DNA from: an uncultured Lachnospiraceae bacterium
GTDB lineage: Bacteria; Bacillota; Clostridia; Lachnospirales; Lachnospiraceae
DNA: 62,385 nucleotides
Assembly: GCA_947625775.1 (NCBI GenBank)
Contig: CANQPM010000018.1
Span: forward strand, 1-62,385
Reading direction: 5' to 3'
Positions 17,827 through 26,942 of the stretch are shown here, one piece after another (positions within the stretch are counted from its first letter, which is position 1; the number at the start of each line of letters is the position of its first letter). Position numbers and translations under genes: made by a program. The notes under the pieces were generated by a model. It was given only the letters and a program-made list of their open reading frames with translations, had not been told where the DNA came from and searched no databases.

Positions 17827-18789
17827 CTATCTGTTGTGGCACGCCACCATATGCCCGCCGCCCTTGTCAGTAAGCGCAGGACAAGACTCCGCGCACTTGT
17901 CTGTCGCATAGCGGCATCTCGTGCGGAAAGCGCAGCCCGTAGGCATATTCATAGGGCTTGGCACATCGCCCGAAAGCACTATTCGCTGGCTTTTCTTGGC
18001 TGTAATCGGATCGGGTATGGGCACCGCGCTCAAAAGCGACTCCGTATATGGGTGAATAGGGTGGTCATAAACCTCGTCGGCATCTCCAATCTCAACCACC
18101 TTGCCAAGATACATGACCGCAATCCTATTTGAAATATGCCTTACCACAAGCAGGTCGTGCGCGATAAAAAGATACGCCACACCAAGCTTTTCCTGCAAAT
18201 CCTCAAACATATTTATAACCTGCGCCTGAATGGAAACGTCAAGCGCGCTAACAGCCTCGTCGCACACAATAAATTTAGGGTTCACCGCAAGCGCCCTCGC
18301 GATGCCGATACGCTGTCTTTGTCCGCCCGAAAACTCATGCGCATAACGCGTCGCATGCTCGGCGTTAAGCCCGACAAGCTCCATCAGCCCCAAAATCTTT
18401 TCGCGGCGCTCCTTCTTGTCGGCGTAAAGCTTATGTACGTCAAGCGGCTCGCCAATGATGTCCTCCACCGTCATTCGCGGATTAAGCGACGAATACGGAT
18501 CTTGGAAAACCATCTGCATATTCTTCCTGTGCTCAGCCATATTTTTGTCCGTTATAACCTCGCCATTGTACTTTACAGTGCCCGCCGTCGGCTCATAAAG
18601 CCTTAAAATAGAACGCCCTACCGTCGTCTTGCCGCAGCCCGACTCGCCTACAAGCCCTAAAGTCTCGCCCTCCTTTATGTTGAAGGTAACTCCGTCTACG
18701 GCTTTAAGCGGCGTAGTCTTGAAAAAGCCTGTCTTTATCGGAAAATACTGTTTTAAATCCTCAACCTCTATCAAATATTCACTGCTCAT
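17827..18789 (-). CDS. oppF: Oligopeptide ABC transporter ATP-binding protein OppF
   Basis: 320 aa. Walker [10 protein letters not shown] (about 48-56), signature LSGGQ-type [16 protein letters not shown] and Walker [13 protein letters not shown] are present. The N-terminal [20 protein letters not shown] is typical of OppF/DppF. The C-terminal oligopeptide domain has the Cys-rich motif ([15 protein letters not shown]) found in Opp ATPases, which may hold an Fe-S cluster in some members. Its ATG overlaps the stop of oppD by four bases, implying coupling. Energises peptide import with OppD. Confidence 0.96.
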   Translation of the reverse strand: MSSEYLIEVEDLKQYFPIKTGFFKTTPLKAVDGVTFNIKEGETLGLVGESGCGKTTVGRSILRLYEPTAGTVKYNGEVITDKNMAEHRKNMQMVFQDPYSSLNPRMTVEDIIGEPLDVHKLYADKKERREKILGLMELVGLNAEHATRYAHEFSGGQRQRIGIARALAVNPKFIVCDEAVSALDVSIQAQVINMFEDLQEKLGVAYLFIAHDLLVVRHISNRIAVMYLGKVVEIGDADEVYDHPIHPYTESLLSAVPIPDPITAKKSQRIVLSGDVPSPMNMPTGCAFRTRCRYATDKCAESCPALTDKGGGHMVACHNR

Positions 18790-19793
18790 CTGGCGCTTTC
18801 TCCCTTCTGTGCCTCATAAAGCTGCTTGTAAGCAAGCCAGCAGCACGAATAATGTCCGTCAGGCATCTGCACCTGCGGCGGAACCTCGGTCAGACAGATT
18901 TTCATTGCCTCGTCGCACCTTGCGCAGAACGCACAGCCCTTTGGCATGTTCAAAAGATTTATCGGCGTACCCGCAATCGGCACGAGACGCTCCTTGCTGC
19001 CGTCAGCCTTTGGTATGGAGCGAAGCAGACCTTTTGTATATTCATGGGCAGGTCTGTAAAAAATATCCTCCGCCGTGCCTCTCTCGCACACGCGCCCGCC
19101 ATACATAACAATAATCTCATCACACATATCCGCTATAACGCCCAAGTCATGCGTAACCATAATAATCGCCATTCCAAGCTTTTTCTGCAGCTCCTGCATA
19201 AGCTCCAGAATCTGCGCCTGTATCGTCACATCAAGCGCCGTAGTCGGCTCATCGGCTATAAGTATATCAGGCTCGCACGCAAGCGCCATCGCTATCATGA
19301 CACGCTGCCGCATACCGCCCGAAAGCTCATGAGGATATTGCTTGATACGCTTCTGCGGCTCGTTTACGCCTACAAGCTCGAGCATCTCGATCGCCCTGTC
19401 CTTTGCCTGTTTTTTGTCCTTGTCGGTGTGGAGCAGAATCGCCTCCATAAGCTGATTGCCTATCGTAAACACAGGATTAAGGCTCGTCATGGGATCCTGA
19501 AAAATAATGCTGCAGCACTTTCCCCTAAAGCCCTTCATCTGCTTCTTGTCAAACTTTGTGATGTCCTGTCCCTTGTAAAGCACCTCGCCGCTCACGATGC
19601 GCCCTGTCGATGCCAGAATCTGCATAATCGAATACGCCGTGACGCTCTTGCCAGAGCCCGACTCGCCTACAATGCCAAGTATCTTGCCAGGAGCCAGATT
19701 AAACGTCACTCCGTTTACAGCCTTCACCTCGCCCGAATCCGTAAAAAACGATGTATGTAAATCCTTTACCTGTAAAATATATTCTTCGCCCAT
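18786..19793 (-). CDS. oppD: Oligopeptide ABC transporter ATP-binding protein OppD
   Basis: 335 aa. Walker [10 protein letters not shown], signature [15 protein letters not shown], Walker [13 protein letters not shown] and the switch His in MVTHDLGV are all intact. The C-terminal Cys motif ([15 protein letters not shown]) marks it as the D-type Opp ATPase. It overlaps oppF by four bases and follows oppC after 18 bp, so all lie in one operon. Confidence 0.96.
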   Translation of the reverse strand: MGEEYILQVKDLHTSFFTDSGEVKAVNGVTFNLAPGKILGIVGESGSGKSVTAYSIMQILASTGRIVSGEVLYKGQDITKFDKKQMKGFRGKCCSIIFQDPMTSLNPVFTIGNQLMEAILLHTDKDKKQAKDRAIEMLELVGVNEPQKRIKQYPHELSGGMRQRVMIAMALACEPDILIADEPTTALDVTIQAQILELMQELQKKLGMAIIMVTHDLGVIADMCDEIIVMYGGRVCERGTAEDIFYRPAHEYTKGLLRSIPKADGSKERLVPIAGTPINLLNMPKGCAFCARCDEAMKICLTEVPPQVQMPDGHYSCCWLAYKQLYEAQKGESAR

Positions 19794-19811
19794 ATCTATC
19801 TTCCCTCCATT

Positions 19812-20882
19812 TTACTTTTTCAGCTTAGGATCAAACGCGTCCCTAAGCCCGTCGCCAAGCAGATTAAACGAAAGCACTATCAGACAGATAACTATTGAAG
19901 GGATTATCAGCTTGTACGGATAGCTCTGTAAGCCCTCGCGCGCGCTGTTTGCAAGGCTTCCGAGCGACGGCATCGGCGACTGTACGCCAAGTCCGATAAA
20001 GCTTAAGTAACTCTCCGTAAATATAGCCGACGGTATCTGCAGCGCGGTCGAAATAAAGATAACGCTTACGCAGTTGGGAATAATATGCTTTAATATAATC
20101 CTGCCGCTCTTTGCGCCAGTGGTCTTTGCCGCGAGGATATATTCGTTGTTTTTGATAGTAAGAATCTGTCCACGCACCAGACGCGCCATGCTTACCCAGT
20201 AAAGAAGTCCGTAAACTATGAAAAGCGAAATCATATTTACGCCAAGCTTCTGGAACACCGTGCCTTCAAGCAGCGGCTTTAATGTCTCGTCGAGCACTAC
20301 CGAAAGCAGGATTATGACAAGCATGTCAGGTAATGAATAGATTATATCGACAATCCTCATCATTATCAAATCGACCTTGCCGCCCATATATCCCGATATG
20401 CTGCCGTACAAAAGTCCTATCACCAAAACTATGATACTCGCAAACAGCCCTACCGCAAGCGACACACGCGTACCGTAAACCACACGTATGAAATAGTCGC
20501 GGCACATAGCGTCAGTGCCCATTATGTGAGGGAATACCTCGCCGCCCTGTTCTATGTATTTAAGCTCGTTTTCGGAATACTCAAAGGGCTTTAGGTTTTT
20601 CGCCGTTTTGTCACGCTTTCCGTTTACTGAAACAATCTCGGAATAGCTGTATGGCACTACATGGGGCGCTATGACAATTACGCCGACAATGAGCACCAGC
20701 ACTATGATACTCATAACCGCAAGCGGATTTTTCATAAGCTTTCTCATACCGTCCTTAAAAAAGGTGGTGGACTCGCTCATAACGTCCTGCTGCCGTTTTT
20801 CCTCCTCTGTAGCCTTTTCAAATTTTGAAAGGTCTATCTGTGCGCTGAAAATATTTTTAGAAACTGTTTTCTGCTCTGCCAC
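19812..20882 (-). CDS. oppC: Oligopeptide ABC transporter permease OppC
   Basis: 356 aa. A cytoplasmic N-terminal tail of about 55 residues precedes the first membrane helix, then an external loop with HIMGTDAMCRDYFIRVVYG, the conserved GTD motif before helix 2 of OppC proteins. The permease loop near AAKTTGAKSGRIILKHIIPN contacts the ATPases. The C-terminus LLGDGLRDAFDPKLKK is the standard OppC ending. Twelve base pairs follow oppB. Confidence 0.95.
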   Translation of the reverse strand: MAEQKTVSKNIFSAQIDLSKFEKATEEEKRQQDVMSESTTFFKDGMRKLMKNPLAVMSIIVLVLIVGVIVIAPHVVPYSYSEIVSVNGKRDKTAKNLKPFEYSENELKYIEQGGEVFPHIMGTDAMCRDYFIRVVYGTRVSLAVGLFASIIVLVIGLLYGSISGYMGGKVDLIMMRIVDIIYSLPDMLVIILLSVVLDETLKPLLEGTVFQKLGVNMISLFIVYGLLYWVSMARLVRGQILTIKNNEYILAAKTTGAKSGRIILKHIIPNCVSVIFISTALQIPSAIFTESYLSFIGLGVQSPMPSLGSLANSAREGLQSYPYKLIIPSIVICLIVLSFNLLGDGLRDAFDPKLKK

Positions 20883-20894
20883 GGTTCTTCCTCC

Positions 20895-21809
20895 TTAATC
20901 GTCAAGCTTAATTCTGGGATCGACTATACTGTAGACGATATCAGTTATAAGGTTCATAGTGACCATCAGAATAGCAAGGAACATTGTAGTCCCCATAATC
21001 ATAGTGTAGTCGCGGTTGTTTATGCTTGATATGAATTTAGAGCCAAGACCGCCGATTGTGAAAATATTCTCCACCACAAGGCTTCCCGTAATGATATAGG
21101 CAAGCATCGGTCCGATATATGTGATAACAGGGATAACCGCGTTTCTGAGCGCGTGCTTAAAGATAACCTTCCAGCCCGCCACGCCCTTCGCGTTTGCAGT
21201 CCTGATGTAGTCCTGTCCGAGCGCGTCAAGCATGCTCGTCTTTGTAAGACGCGTGATGTACGCCATAGGATAAAGCGAAAGCGCTATTACAGGGAGAGTA
21301 TAGTTTGTGTTCTCCACGCTCCACACGGGAATCCATTTGAGGGCAAGGCAGAACACATACAGCAGCACCGTAGCGAGCACGAAACTCGGCACAGCCGTAA
21401 ACAATGTCGTGAAAAATACGATAATTCGGTCAATCACAGTATTGCGCTTTAATGCGGCAAGGCTGCCAAGCACCACTCCGATAACGGCGGCAACGAGCGC
21501 CGCAAGCCCTCCAAGCTTTGCCGATATAGGGAAAGACTCGCCTATAATCGTGGAAATGCTTCTGCCGTTCTTTAAAGATACGCCTAAATCGCCTTTAAGA
21601 AAGTTCTTTAAATAGATAACAAACTGCTCTGGCACAGGCTTGTCAAGGTTATATCTTGCCTCAAGCACAAGCTGCACCTCCTTACTCGGCGCCTTCTCCG
21701 ACGCAAACGGCCCGCCCGGGATAGCGTTCATCGTAAAGAAAGTGATTGCCGCGATTATAAAAACTGTTACGATGGCGAGGATGATCCTCTTAATGATGTA
21801 TCTGTACAT
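20895..21809 (-). CDS. oppB: Oligopeptide ABC transporter permease OppB
   Basis: 304 aa, six membrane helices. The N-terminal RYIIKRIILAIVTVFIIAAITFF and NAIPGGPF are the classical OppB/DppB signatures; the C-terminus ends IVYSIVDPRIKLDD. The permease loop is RTANAKGVAGWKVIFKHALRN. First structural gene of the operon oppB-C-D-F-A on the minus strand, about 90 nt downstream of a leader hairpin. Confidence 0.95.
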   Translation of the reverse strand: MYRYIIKRIILAIVTVFIIAAITFFTMNAIPGGPFASEKAPSKEVQLVLEARYNLDKPVPEQFVIYLKNFLKGDLGVSLKNGRSISTIIGESFPISAKLGGLAALVAAVIGVVLGSLAALKRNTVIDRIIVFFTTLFTAVPSFVLATVLLYVFCLALKWIPVWSVENTNYTLPVIALSLYPMAYITRLTKTSMLDALGQDYIRTANAKGVAGWKVIFKHALRNAVIPVITYIGPMLAYIITGSLVVENIFTIGGLGSKFISSINNRDYTMIMGTTMFLAILMVTMNLITDIVYSIVDPRIKLDD

Positions 21810-21897
21810 CTTCTCAACTCCTTATGTCTCATATTTTGCGCAGCGCCGCGAATCTCCGCAATATCGGCTAAACTGTGCGTTTTCAAAAAGGATTTGC

Positions 21898-21937
21898 AAA
21901 AAAAGACGATGATGCCCTACTGCCGTTCATCATCGTC
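21898..21937 (-). terminator. Intrinsic terminator hairpin in the opp leader
   Basis: On the minus strand GACGATGATG pairs perfectly with CATCATCGTC (10 bp, 13-nt loop), and seven Us follow. It sits about 90 nt upstream of the oppB ATG and only about 10 nt after the predicted transcription start, so it is either an attenuator or ends an upstream minus-strand transcript. Confidence 0.72.
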
Positions 21938-21952
21938 CGACTTTCTTATAAT

Positions 21953-21981
21953 AAGATAATATATTTTTCGCGCATTGTCAA
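21953..21981 (-). promoter_or_regulatory. Probable promoter of the opp operon
   Basis: Consensus TTGACA (21981-21976), a 17-bp spacer and TATCTT (21958-21953, 4 of 6). Start near 21946. It is back to back with the promoter of the ABC pair on the plus strand. Confidence 0.6.
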
Positions 21982-22030
21982 CTTTTTTGGTGATATTTGC
22001 GCGTGGAAATTTTTTGTTTTTTGAAATTTA

Positions 22031-22059
22031 TTGACATATTGCCTATGTTTAATTATTGT
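22031..22059 (+). promoter_or_regulatory. Probable promoter of the YtrB-like ABC operon
   Basis: TTGACA (22031-22036), 17 bp, TATTGT (22054-22059, 4 of 6). The predicted leader of about 110 nt contains the imperfect hairpin at 22070-22121. Confidence 0.55.
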
Positions 22060-22069
22060 AATAATATAA

Positions 22070-22121
22070 CCAGTCAACCATTGCTTATGATAAAAGGGAA
22101 CTTGCTTTTTCCCTTGACTGG
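22070..22121 (+). other. Structured leader hairpin or operator
   Basis: CCAGTCAA (22070-22077) pairs with TTGACTGG (22114-22121), enclosing a second stem of AAAGGGAA (22093-22100) with TTTTCCCT. The 5' side carries an extra unpaired stretch of about 15 nt. There is no U-run. It does not match a riboswitch class I can recognise, and could equally be a protein-binding palindrome. Confidence 0.45.
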
Positions 22122-22176
22122 CACTGTGTCCTTATCTATGAAAAGCCGCTATGTCGGCAGAAACGGGAGGAAATTT

Positions 22177-22914
22177 ATGGAGGAACAGTTACAATTTAAT
22201 GAGAGCTTTGCGCCGCTTCTGCAGGTAGACGACCTGTGCAAGAAGTACCCGGGCAGCGGAAACTATATGGCAGTCTACCATATGAGCTTTGCCATTCCGC
22301 GCGGACGCATTATCGGATTGCTGGGACCGAACGGCTGCGGCAAATCCACATTGATAAAAATGATTAACGGTCTGCTTGCGCCGTCAAGCGGGCGCATATT
22401 CGTGAACGGCTTTATGCCAGGGGCTGAGACAAAGCGGATAATCTCTTATCTGCCCGAGCGCACGTATTTTGACAACAATATGAGGGTGAGCAGCGCGGTA
22501 AATTATTTCGCGGATTTTTATGCCGACTTTTCAGCCGAGCGCGCCTACGATATGCTGGGCAGGCTTGGCGTAAACGTAAACGCACGCTTTAAGATGCTTT
22601 CAAAGGGAACTAAGGAAAAGGTGCAGCTTATACTCGTAATGAGCCGCGACGCGGATTTATATATCCTTGACGAGCCGATTGCGGGTGTGGATCCCGCGGC
22701 GAGGGATTATATTTTGAACACGATTATATCAAACTACAACAAACGCGCGTCAATCCTGCTCTCCACGCACTTAATCACTGATGTTGAAAATATACTTGAC
22801 GATGTTATTTTTATGAAAAACGGCTCGCTTATGCTCTATATGCCGGCGGAGCAGATACGCAGCCAGACGGGAAAGACAATTGACGCGTATTTCAGGGAGG
22901 TGTACATATGCTAG
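22177..22914 (+). CDS. ABC transporter ATP-binding protein, YtrB/EcsA-like
   Basis: 245 aa from the ATG at 22177 with GGGAGG in front. Walker A is LLGPNGCGKSTLI (about 50-62), Walker B YILDEPIAGVDPAARD and the switch His in LLSTHLI. The signature is LSKGTKEKVQLIL, with KG in place of GG, a variant seen in the YtrB branch. It overlaps the next gene, a six-helix membrane protein, by seven bases. Such pairs are export or envelope-stress systems often controlled by a GntR (YtrA) regulator; no such regulator is present here. Confidence 0.93.
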   Translation: MEEQLQFNESFAPLLQVDDLCKKYPGSGNYMAVYHMSFAIPRGRIIGLLGPNGCGKSTLIKMINGLLAPSSGRIFVNGFMPGAETKRIISYLPERTYFDNNMRVSSAVNYFADFYADFSAERAYDMLGRLGVNVNARFKMLSKGTKEKVQLILVMSRDADLYILDEPIAGVDPAARDYILNTIISNYNKRASILLSTHLITDVENILDDVIFMKNGSLMLYMPAEQIRSQTGKTIDAYFREVYIC

Positions 22915-23777
22915 GAAAGCTTATGAAGCACGAATGGAAAGGCATGCTCGCGCCGCTTGTCATTATGGCGTGCCTGATTTCGGTAATTACGGTTTTTACA
23001 TACACTGTAATAATGAATATAAATACTGAATTAGACGAAATCATAGAAAATTTTTCCGCCACTGTCAGCGCAATGACTTTTCTGCTTTACTATGCGGGCA
23101 TTGTCGGATGCGTAATCGGCATAACCTTAGTCATAGCGGTAAGGTTTTACAGAACCTGCTACACCGATCAGGGGTATCTGACACACACGCTGCCTGTCAG
23201 CGCAAAGCAGCTTCTCATAGCCAAAACTGTAACGGCGGTTTTGAGTTACCTTATAATTATTTTACTGGTATATGTATCGGTTTATGTGACCTTGTCCGCT
23301 TTTTTCATGCGGACGTTTGATGAGGATTGGAATTTTCTGATTGATGCGTTTGTGTCGCTGCTGCGCGACAGTCTGGGACTCCATGCATACCCGCTTTATA
23401 TTATTTACTGGGGCTGCTGCTGTATTATTTCGCTTATCTGCTCCGTGATAGGACTTATGGGCGCGATAAGCCTCGGCCAGCTCTATACAAAGCACCGCAT
23501 AGCCGGCGCTGTAATAGCGTATCTTGTCATCAGATTCGTAAAGCGTTTCTTTACGCAGATTATAATTCTTGGAGGTTATCAGATATTTTACCTCTCCTCG
23601 GGCACGCGGAATTTTACTGGCAGACATGGCTCCGAAACATGGAATGATGTAATGTTTTCCGCCAATTTTTCGATTCAGGTAACGCTTTTTATAGCCATGT
23701 TAATAAGTATCGCGATTGCCGTGGGACTGATTTTTGCAAGCTACCATATGATGACTAAGCGGCTTAACCTTGAATAG
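22908..23777 (+). CDS. ABC transporter membrane subunit (ABC-2 type)
   Basis: 289 aa with six hydrophobic segments. The N-terminal MLGKLMKHEWKG and the central FYRTCYTDQGYLTHTLPVSAKQLLIAK are typical of ABC-2-like permeases in Clostridia, in which the YLTHTLPVS loop is conserved. Its ATG lies within the end of the ATPase gene, so the two form one transporter. The C-terminal helix ends in SYHMMTKRLNLE, a common ending in this family. Substrate unknown. Confidence 0.88.
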   Translation: MLGKLMKHEWKGMLAPLVIMACLISVITVFTYTVIMNINTELDEIIENFSATVSAMTFLLYYAGIVGCVIGITLVIAVRFYRTCYTDQGYLTHTLPVSAKQLLIAKTVTAVLSYLIIILLVYVSVYVTLSAFFMRTFDEDWNFLIDAFVSLLRDSLGLHAYPLYIIYWGCCCIISLICSVIGLMGAISLGQLYTKHRIAGAVIAYLVIRFVKRFFTQIIILGGYQIFYLSSGTRNFTGRHGSETWNDVMFSANFSIQVTLFIAMLISIAIAVGLIFASYHMMTKRLNLE

Positions 23778-23805
23778 ATTAACTGAAAGGTATGTATTTG
23801 GAAAA

Positions 23806-25710
23806 ATGAAAAGCAAACGATGTCCTTTATGCAGTAAAAAAATGGTGCGCGTCAACGGGGTACTGAGCTGTACCGATTGCGGATATAATGAGTCCTTTGC
23901 GCAGTCTGGCTTTAACCCAAGCGTTTATACAAATAAAAATGACGCATACGGCAGGCAAAAAAAGCCTCGAAATAAGCGGCTTACCATAATTTTCATTGTA
24001 CTTGGCATATGGTTCGCCCTGAATTTTGTCATTCCCATAATAGTGGGACTTGCAGGCTTGTTAGTAAGCAGCATTGGCACACGCACGCCTGAATCACGCT
24101 CTCCTGAATATAAAAGCAGTTCGTCTGATACCAAAAGGGCAAGGGGCGACAGTTCTGAAAGCGCATTATATGAAAGCCTTCCCAGCAATACGGCGCAGAA
24201 GCTGCTGCCTGAGTCTCCCGCTGTAAGGGAAGCCGTTTCAGAAATTTTGGGCAGGGACATATCGGCTCTGAGCGGAAGTGATTTGAACTCGTTTACAGAA
24301 CTTAGAATATATGAGATTGATTATGACTACATAGCAGTGGACTACACGCTTTCCGACGGCTCGTCAGGCACAGTCTATCCTGTAAGCCAGGATTTTGACG
24401 CATCTGACATCGTCTGCTTTAAGGAGCTTGAACGGCTTGATATCAGCGATGTTTCGGATTATGGGCTTGATTTGACAGGGCTAGACAGGCTTACCGCGCT
24501 TTACACAGATGATGTGCCAAACGGCATAGGAAACATGATTGATATTTCACAGATAACCGAGCTTGGCATTTACGGGCTCTACGGCTCAGATGACAAGCTT
24601 GCTTCATTCGAGAATGTTGAAACACTGTATCTGGATTGCGGCTTTATGGAAAATCTGGATATACTTGAAGAATTTCCCAAGCTGAAAAACGCCTCGCTCG
24701 AATCGCTTAATTATGTCGGTGACATATCGGCGCTTTACAGGCTCAAGGGGCTTGAAGGGCTTTATCTCGACTCGCCCGATATGGACAGCGTGGAATTTAT
24801 CGCGGAAAATATGCCCGATATAAAAGAGCTTACAATCACGGAAAGCAATGTTGCTGACTTTTCCCCGCTCGCCGCCTGCACAAAGCTTGAAAAGCTTAAT
24901 CTGATTTACAATGAAGACGCGGCAGACTACGGCTTTGCGTCGAAGCTTAGCGCCCTCACTGAGCTTAATATTTACGGCTCTTACAACTCGGAAAACCTGC
25001 CTGACCTTTCGGCGCTTGAAGGGCTTAAAAAGCTGGGGATAGGCGGATATAATGATTTAAGCGTGTTATCCGTGCCTGACGGCATCGAGGAGCTTACGAT
25101 TTACTATCCCAGCTACTACTGTTTTGGGGAAAACGGTGAAAATATTTTCTTGAAATTCCCTAACCTGCGCAGGCTGAACATTGAAAGCGGCACTATTTCT
25201 GATGAAATTATCGCGCAGATTGCCGCGCTGCCGAATATTGAAACGCTGGATTTTGAATATACATATTTTACTGGAAGCGTTGAGCCTCTGCTAAAGGCGG
25301 AAAACATAAGGGAAATATATGCCAAAAACACTTCATTTTTCATAAATATGACAAGTCTGTCAGATTATGGGCATATAGAGTGCCTTAACTTGAGCAATGC
25401 GGATATTTATGATTTGTCAAAAGAGGGAAATTCAAATAATGACAATCAGGTTACAGATGAAATTGAGCGGTTTTTGGAGTGCTTCTCAGGCTTGAAAAAG
25501 CTTTATGCCGAAGATGACAAAATCGACAGTTTAGCCTTTGTCGGCGCAATGCCAGAGCTTGAGCTGCTTGATATACAGGAAAATTCAATCACAAGCCTAA
25601 GTGAGCTTAAAGGCGCGGAATGTCTGAAGCTTGTCATATGCACAAAAAATCCTATTGAGGATATGGCAGGGCTGGAGGATATTGTTGTTTTTGAGGAAAG
25701 CTATTATTAA
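23806..25710 (+). CDS. Membrane protein with zinc ribbon and leucine-rich repeats
   Basis: 634 aa if started at the ATG at 23806; a TTG at 23770 overlapping the previous stop is the alternative. Residues 5-27 hold CPLC and CTDC, a zinc ribbon; one hydrophobic helix follows at about 60-80. The large remainder is a degenerate leucine-rich-repeat array (LERLDIS, LTALYTD, LKNASLE, LEGLYLD, LEKLNL, LTELNI, LKKLGI) ending in LKLVICTKNPIEDM. It resembles internalin-type LRRs with the repeats outside the membrane and the zinc ribbon inside. It follows the ABC pair by only 28 bp and is probably co-transcribed. Function unknown; binding of a peptide or surface partner is inference. Confidence 0.8.
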   Translation: MKSKRCPLCSKKMVRVNGVLSCTDCGYNESFAQSGFNPSVYTNKNDAYGRQKKPRNKRLTIIFIVLGIWFALNFVIPIIVGLAGLLVSSIGTRTPESRSPEYKSSSSDTKRARGDSSESALYESLPSNTAQKLLPESPAVREAVSEILGRDISALSGSDLNSFTELRIYEIDYDYIAVDYTLSDGSSGTVYPVSQDFDASDIVCFKELERLDISDVSDYGLDLTGLDRLTALYTDDVPNGIGNMIDISQITELGIYGLYGSDDKLASFENVETLYLDCGFMENLDILEEFPKLKNASLESLNYVGDISALYRLKGLEGLYLDSPDMDSVEFIAENMPDIKELTITESNVADFSPLAACTKLEKLNLIYNEDAADYGFASKLSALTELNIYGSYNSENLPDLSALEGLKKLGIGGYNDLSVLSVPDGIEELTIYYPSYYCFGENGENIFLKFPNLRRLNIESGTISDEIIAQIAALPNIETLDFEYTYFTGSVEPLLKAENIREIYAKNTSFFINMTSLSDYGHIECLNLSNADIYDLSKEGNSNNDNQVTDEIERFLECFSGLKKLYAEDDKIDSLAFVGAMPELELLDIQENSITSLSELKGAECLKLVICTKNPIEDMAGLEDIVVFEESYY

Positions 25711-25737
25711 GTTTCCGCTTTCAGCCAGTCTATTTCA

Positions 25738-26532
25738 TTAGGAAATTTCATGCATACGCTCAAGCCTTTCATGAAGCCTGCGCATATATTCAAGCTCCGC
25801 CTGCGCGGTGAGCTCTCTGCCCGAGCGAAAATATCTGACGCTTGGGCTTTCAGTTCTTTTTTCGCTTTCAAGCTCACCGCGCGCGCAAAGCACTTCCTTT
25901 AAATGTCTGATTGTGCCGTCGCTGCCGTCTATCAGCGCCACATCGGCGGGCAGAAGCTTTCTGAACGTATCCTTGAAAAAGTTAAAATGCGTGCAGCCAA
26001 GCACAAGCTCGCCGTAGTTTTCCAAATTATAGCCCGAAAGCTCCTTCTGCAAATATTCCCCTGCCTCGCCAGTGTCAAAATCTCCACGCTCTGCAAGCTC
26101 GACAAGGCGTGGCAGCGCGACTAAGTCCACCAGATGGCTGTAGTCAACGCGCTCGACCAGTTTCTGGAGCTTTTTCTCCCTGACTGTAAGAGGCGTCGCG
26201 GCTACAAGCACGCGCCTGCCGTGGCTTGCCGCAACGGCAGGCTTTACCGCGGGCTCTATGCCGATTATTGGGATATCATATTTTCGGCGCATCTCCTCCG
26301 CCGCTACGGCTGTCGCCGTGTTGCAGGCTATCACCACCGCCTTACAGTCGTGCGCTGTCATAAAACGCATAACCTCGTCAACAAAGCCGATTACCTGTTC
26401 TTTGCTTTTAGTGCCATACGGGACATGGTCTGTGTCCGCGTAGAATATATAGTTTTCAAGCGGAAGCGCTGCCATAGCCTGATGCAGCAGCGTCATTCCG
26501 CCTATCCCAGAATCAAAAATCCCGATATTCAT
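25738..26532 (-). CDS. murI: Glutamate racemase
   Basis: 264 aa, the normal length. IGIFDSGIGGMTLL and ADTDHVPYG form the N-terminal active-site motifs. The two catalytic cysteines are Cys70 in VIACNTATA and Cys180 in VLGCTHF. It converts L- to D-glutamate for peptidoglycan. GGAGGG lies 10 nt upstream of the ATG. It is convergent with the LRR gene and follows a tRNA gene on the same strand, separated by a terminator hairpin. Confidence 0.96.
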   Translation of the reverse strand: MNIGIFDSGIGGMTLLHQAMAALPLENYIFYADTDHVPYGTKSKEQVIGFVDEVMRFMTAHDCKAVVIACNTATAVAAEEMRRKYDIPIIGIEPAVKPAVAASHGRRVLVAATPLTVREKKLQKLVERVDYSHLVDLVALPRLVELAERGDFDTGEAGEYLQKELSGYNLENYGELVLGCTHFNFFKDTFRKLLPADVALIDGSDGTIRHLKEVLCARGELESEKRTESPSVRYFRSGRELTAQAELEYMRRLHERLERMHEIS

Positions 26533-26555
26533 TTTGGGTGCGCCCTCCGTAGACT

Positions 26556-26598
26556 AAAGCAAACCCGCAAACCTAAGCCAGTTTAGATTTGCGGGCAT
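26556..26598 (-). terminator. Hairpin terminator between tRNA-Gly and murI
   Basis: CCCGCAAACCTAA (26564-26576) pairs with TTAGATTTGCGGG (26583-26595) with one weak pair, followed on the minus strand by a T-rich stretch. It ends the tRNA transcript; murI probably has its own start. Confidence 0.65.
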
Positions 26599-26604
26599 TA
26601 AAAA

Positions 26605-26677
26605 AGCGATAGACGGGGCTCGAACCCGCGGTCTCGACCTTGGCAAGGTCGCGCGTTACCAACTACGCCACTATCGC
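26605..26677 (-). tRNA. tRNA-Gly (GCC anticodon)
   Basis: 73 nt. The acceptor stem GCGATAG pairs with CTATCGC, the D-arm contains AGTTGGTA, the anticodon stem CGACC/GGTCG encloses loop TTGCCAA with anticodon GCC, and the T-arm is GCGGG-TTCGAGC-CCCGT. The 3' CCA is not encoded. Confidence 0.96.
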
Positions 26678-26942
26678 ATATTCTTATCTGTGTATCCGTA
26701 TCAGACTTAATTAGTTTACATTATTGAAAGCGATTTGTCAACTGTTTTTTCAAAAATTCTTTGTAAAATTCATTGTAGTTTTTTATTCAATTTTTTTATT
26801 CTGCTTTTTGTCAAGGCATTGAATAATTTGGGTTATGTGTTATAATTGTAGTTGCATTTTGTTCAAACAGCCGCAATTTTGCCGCCGTTTGACAGCCAAA
26901 TATAAAAATCAATATAAGAATTAAGAAAGGGAGTGCGTATTT

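Noticed and set aside
26800-26942. Possible T-box or riboswitch upstream of the CPBP gene
   Set aside because: AT-rich, but no conserved core or paired regions I could identify.
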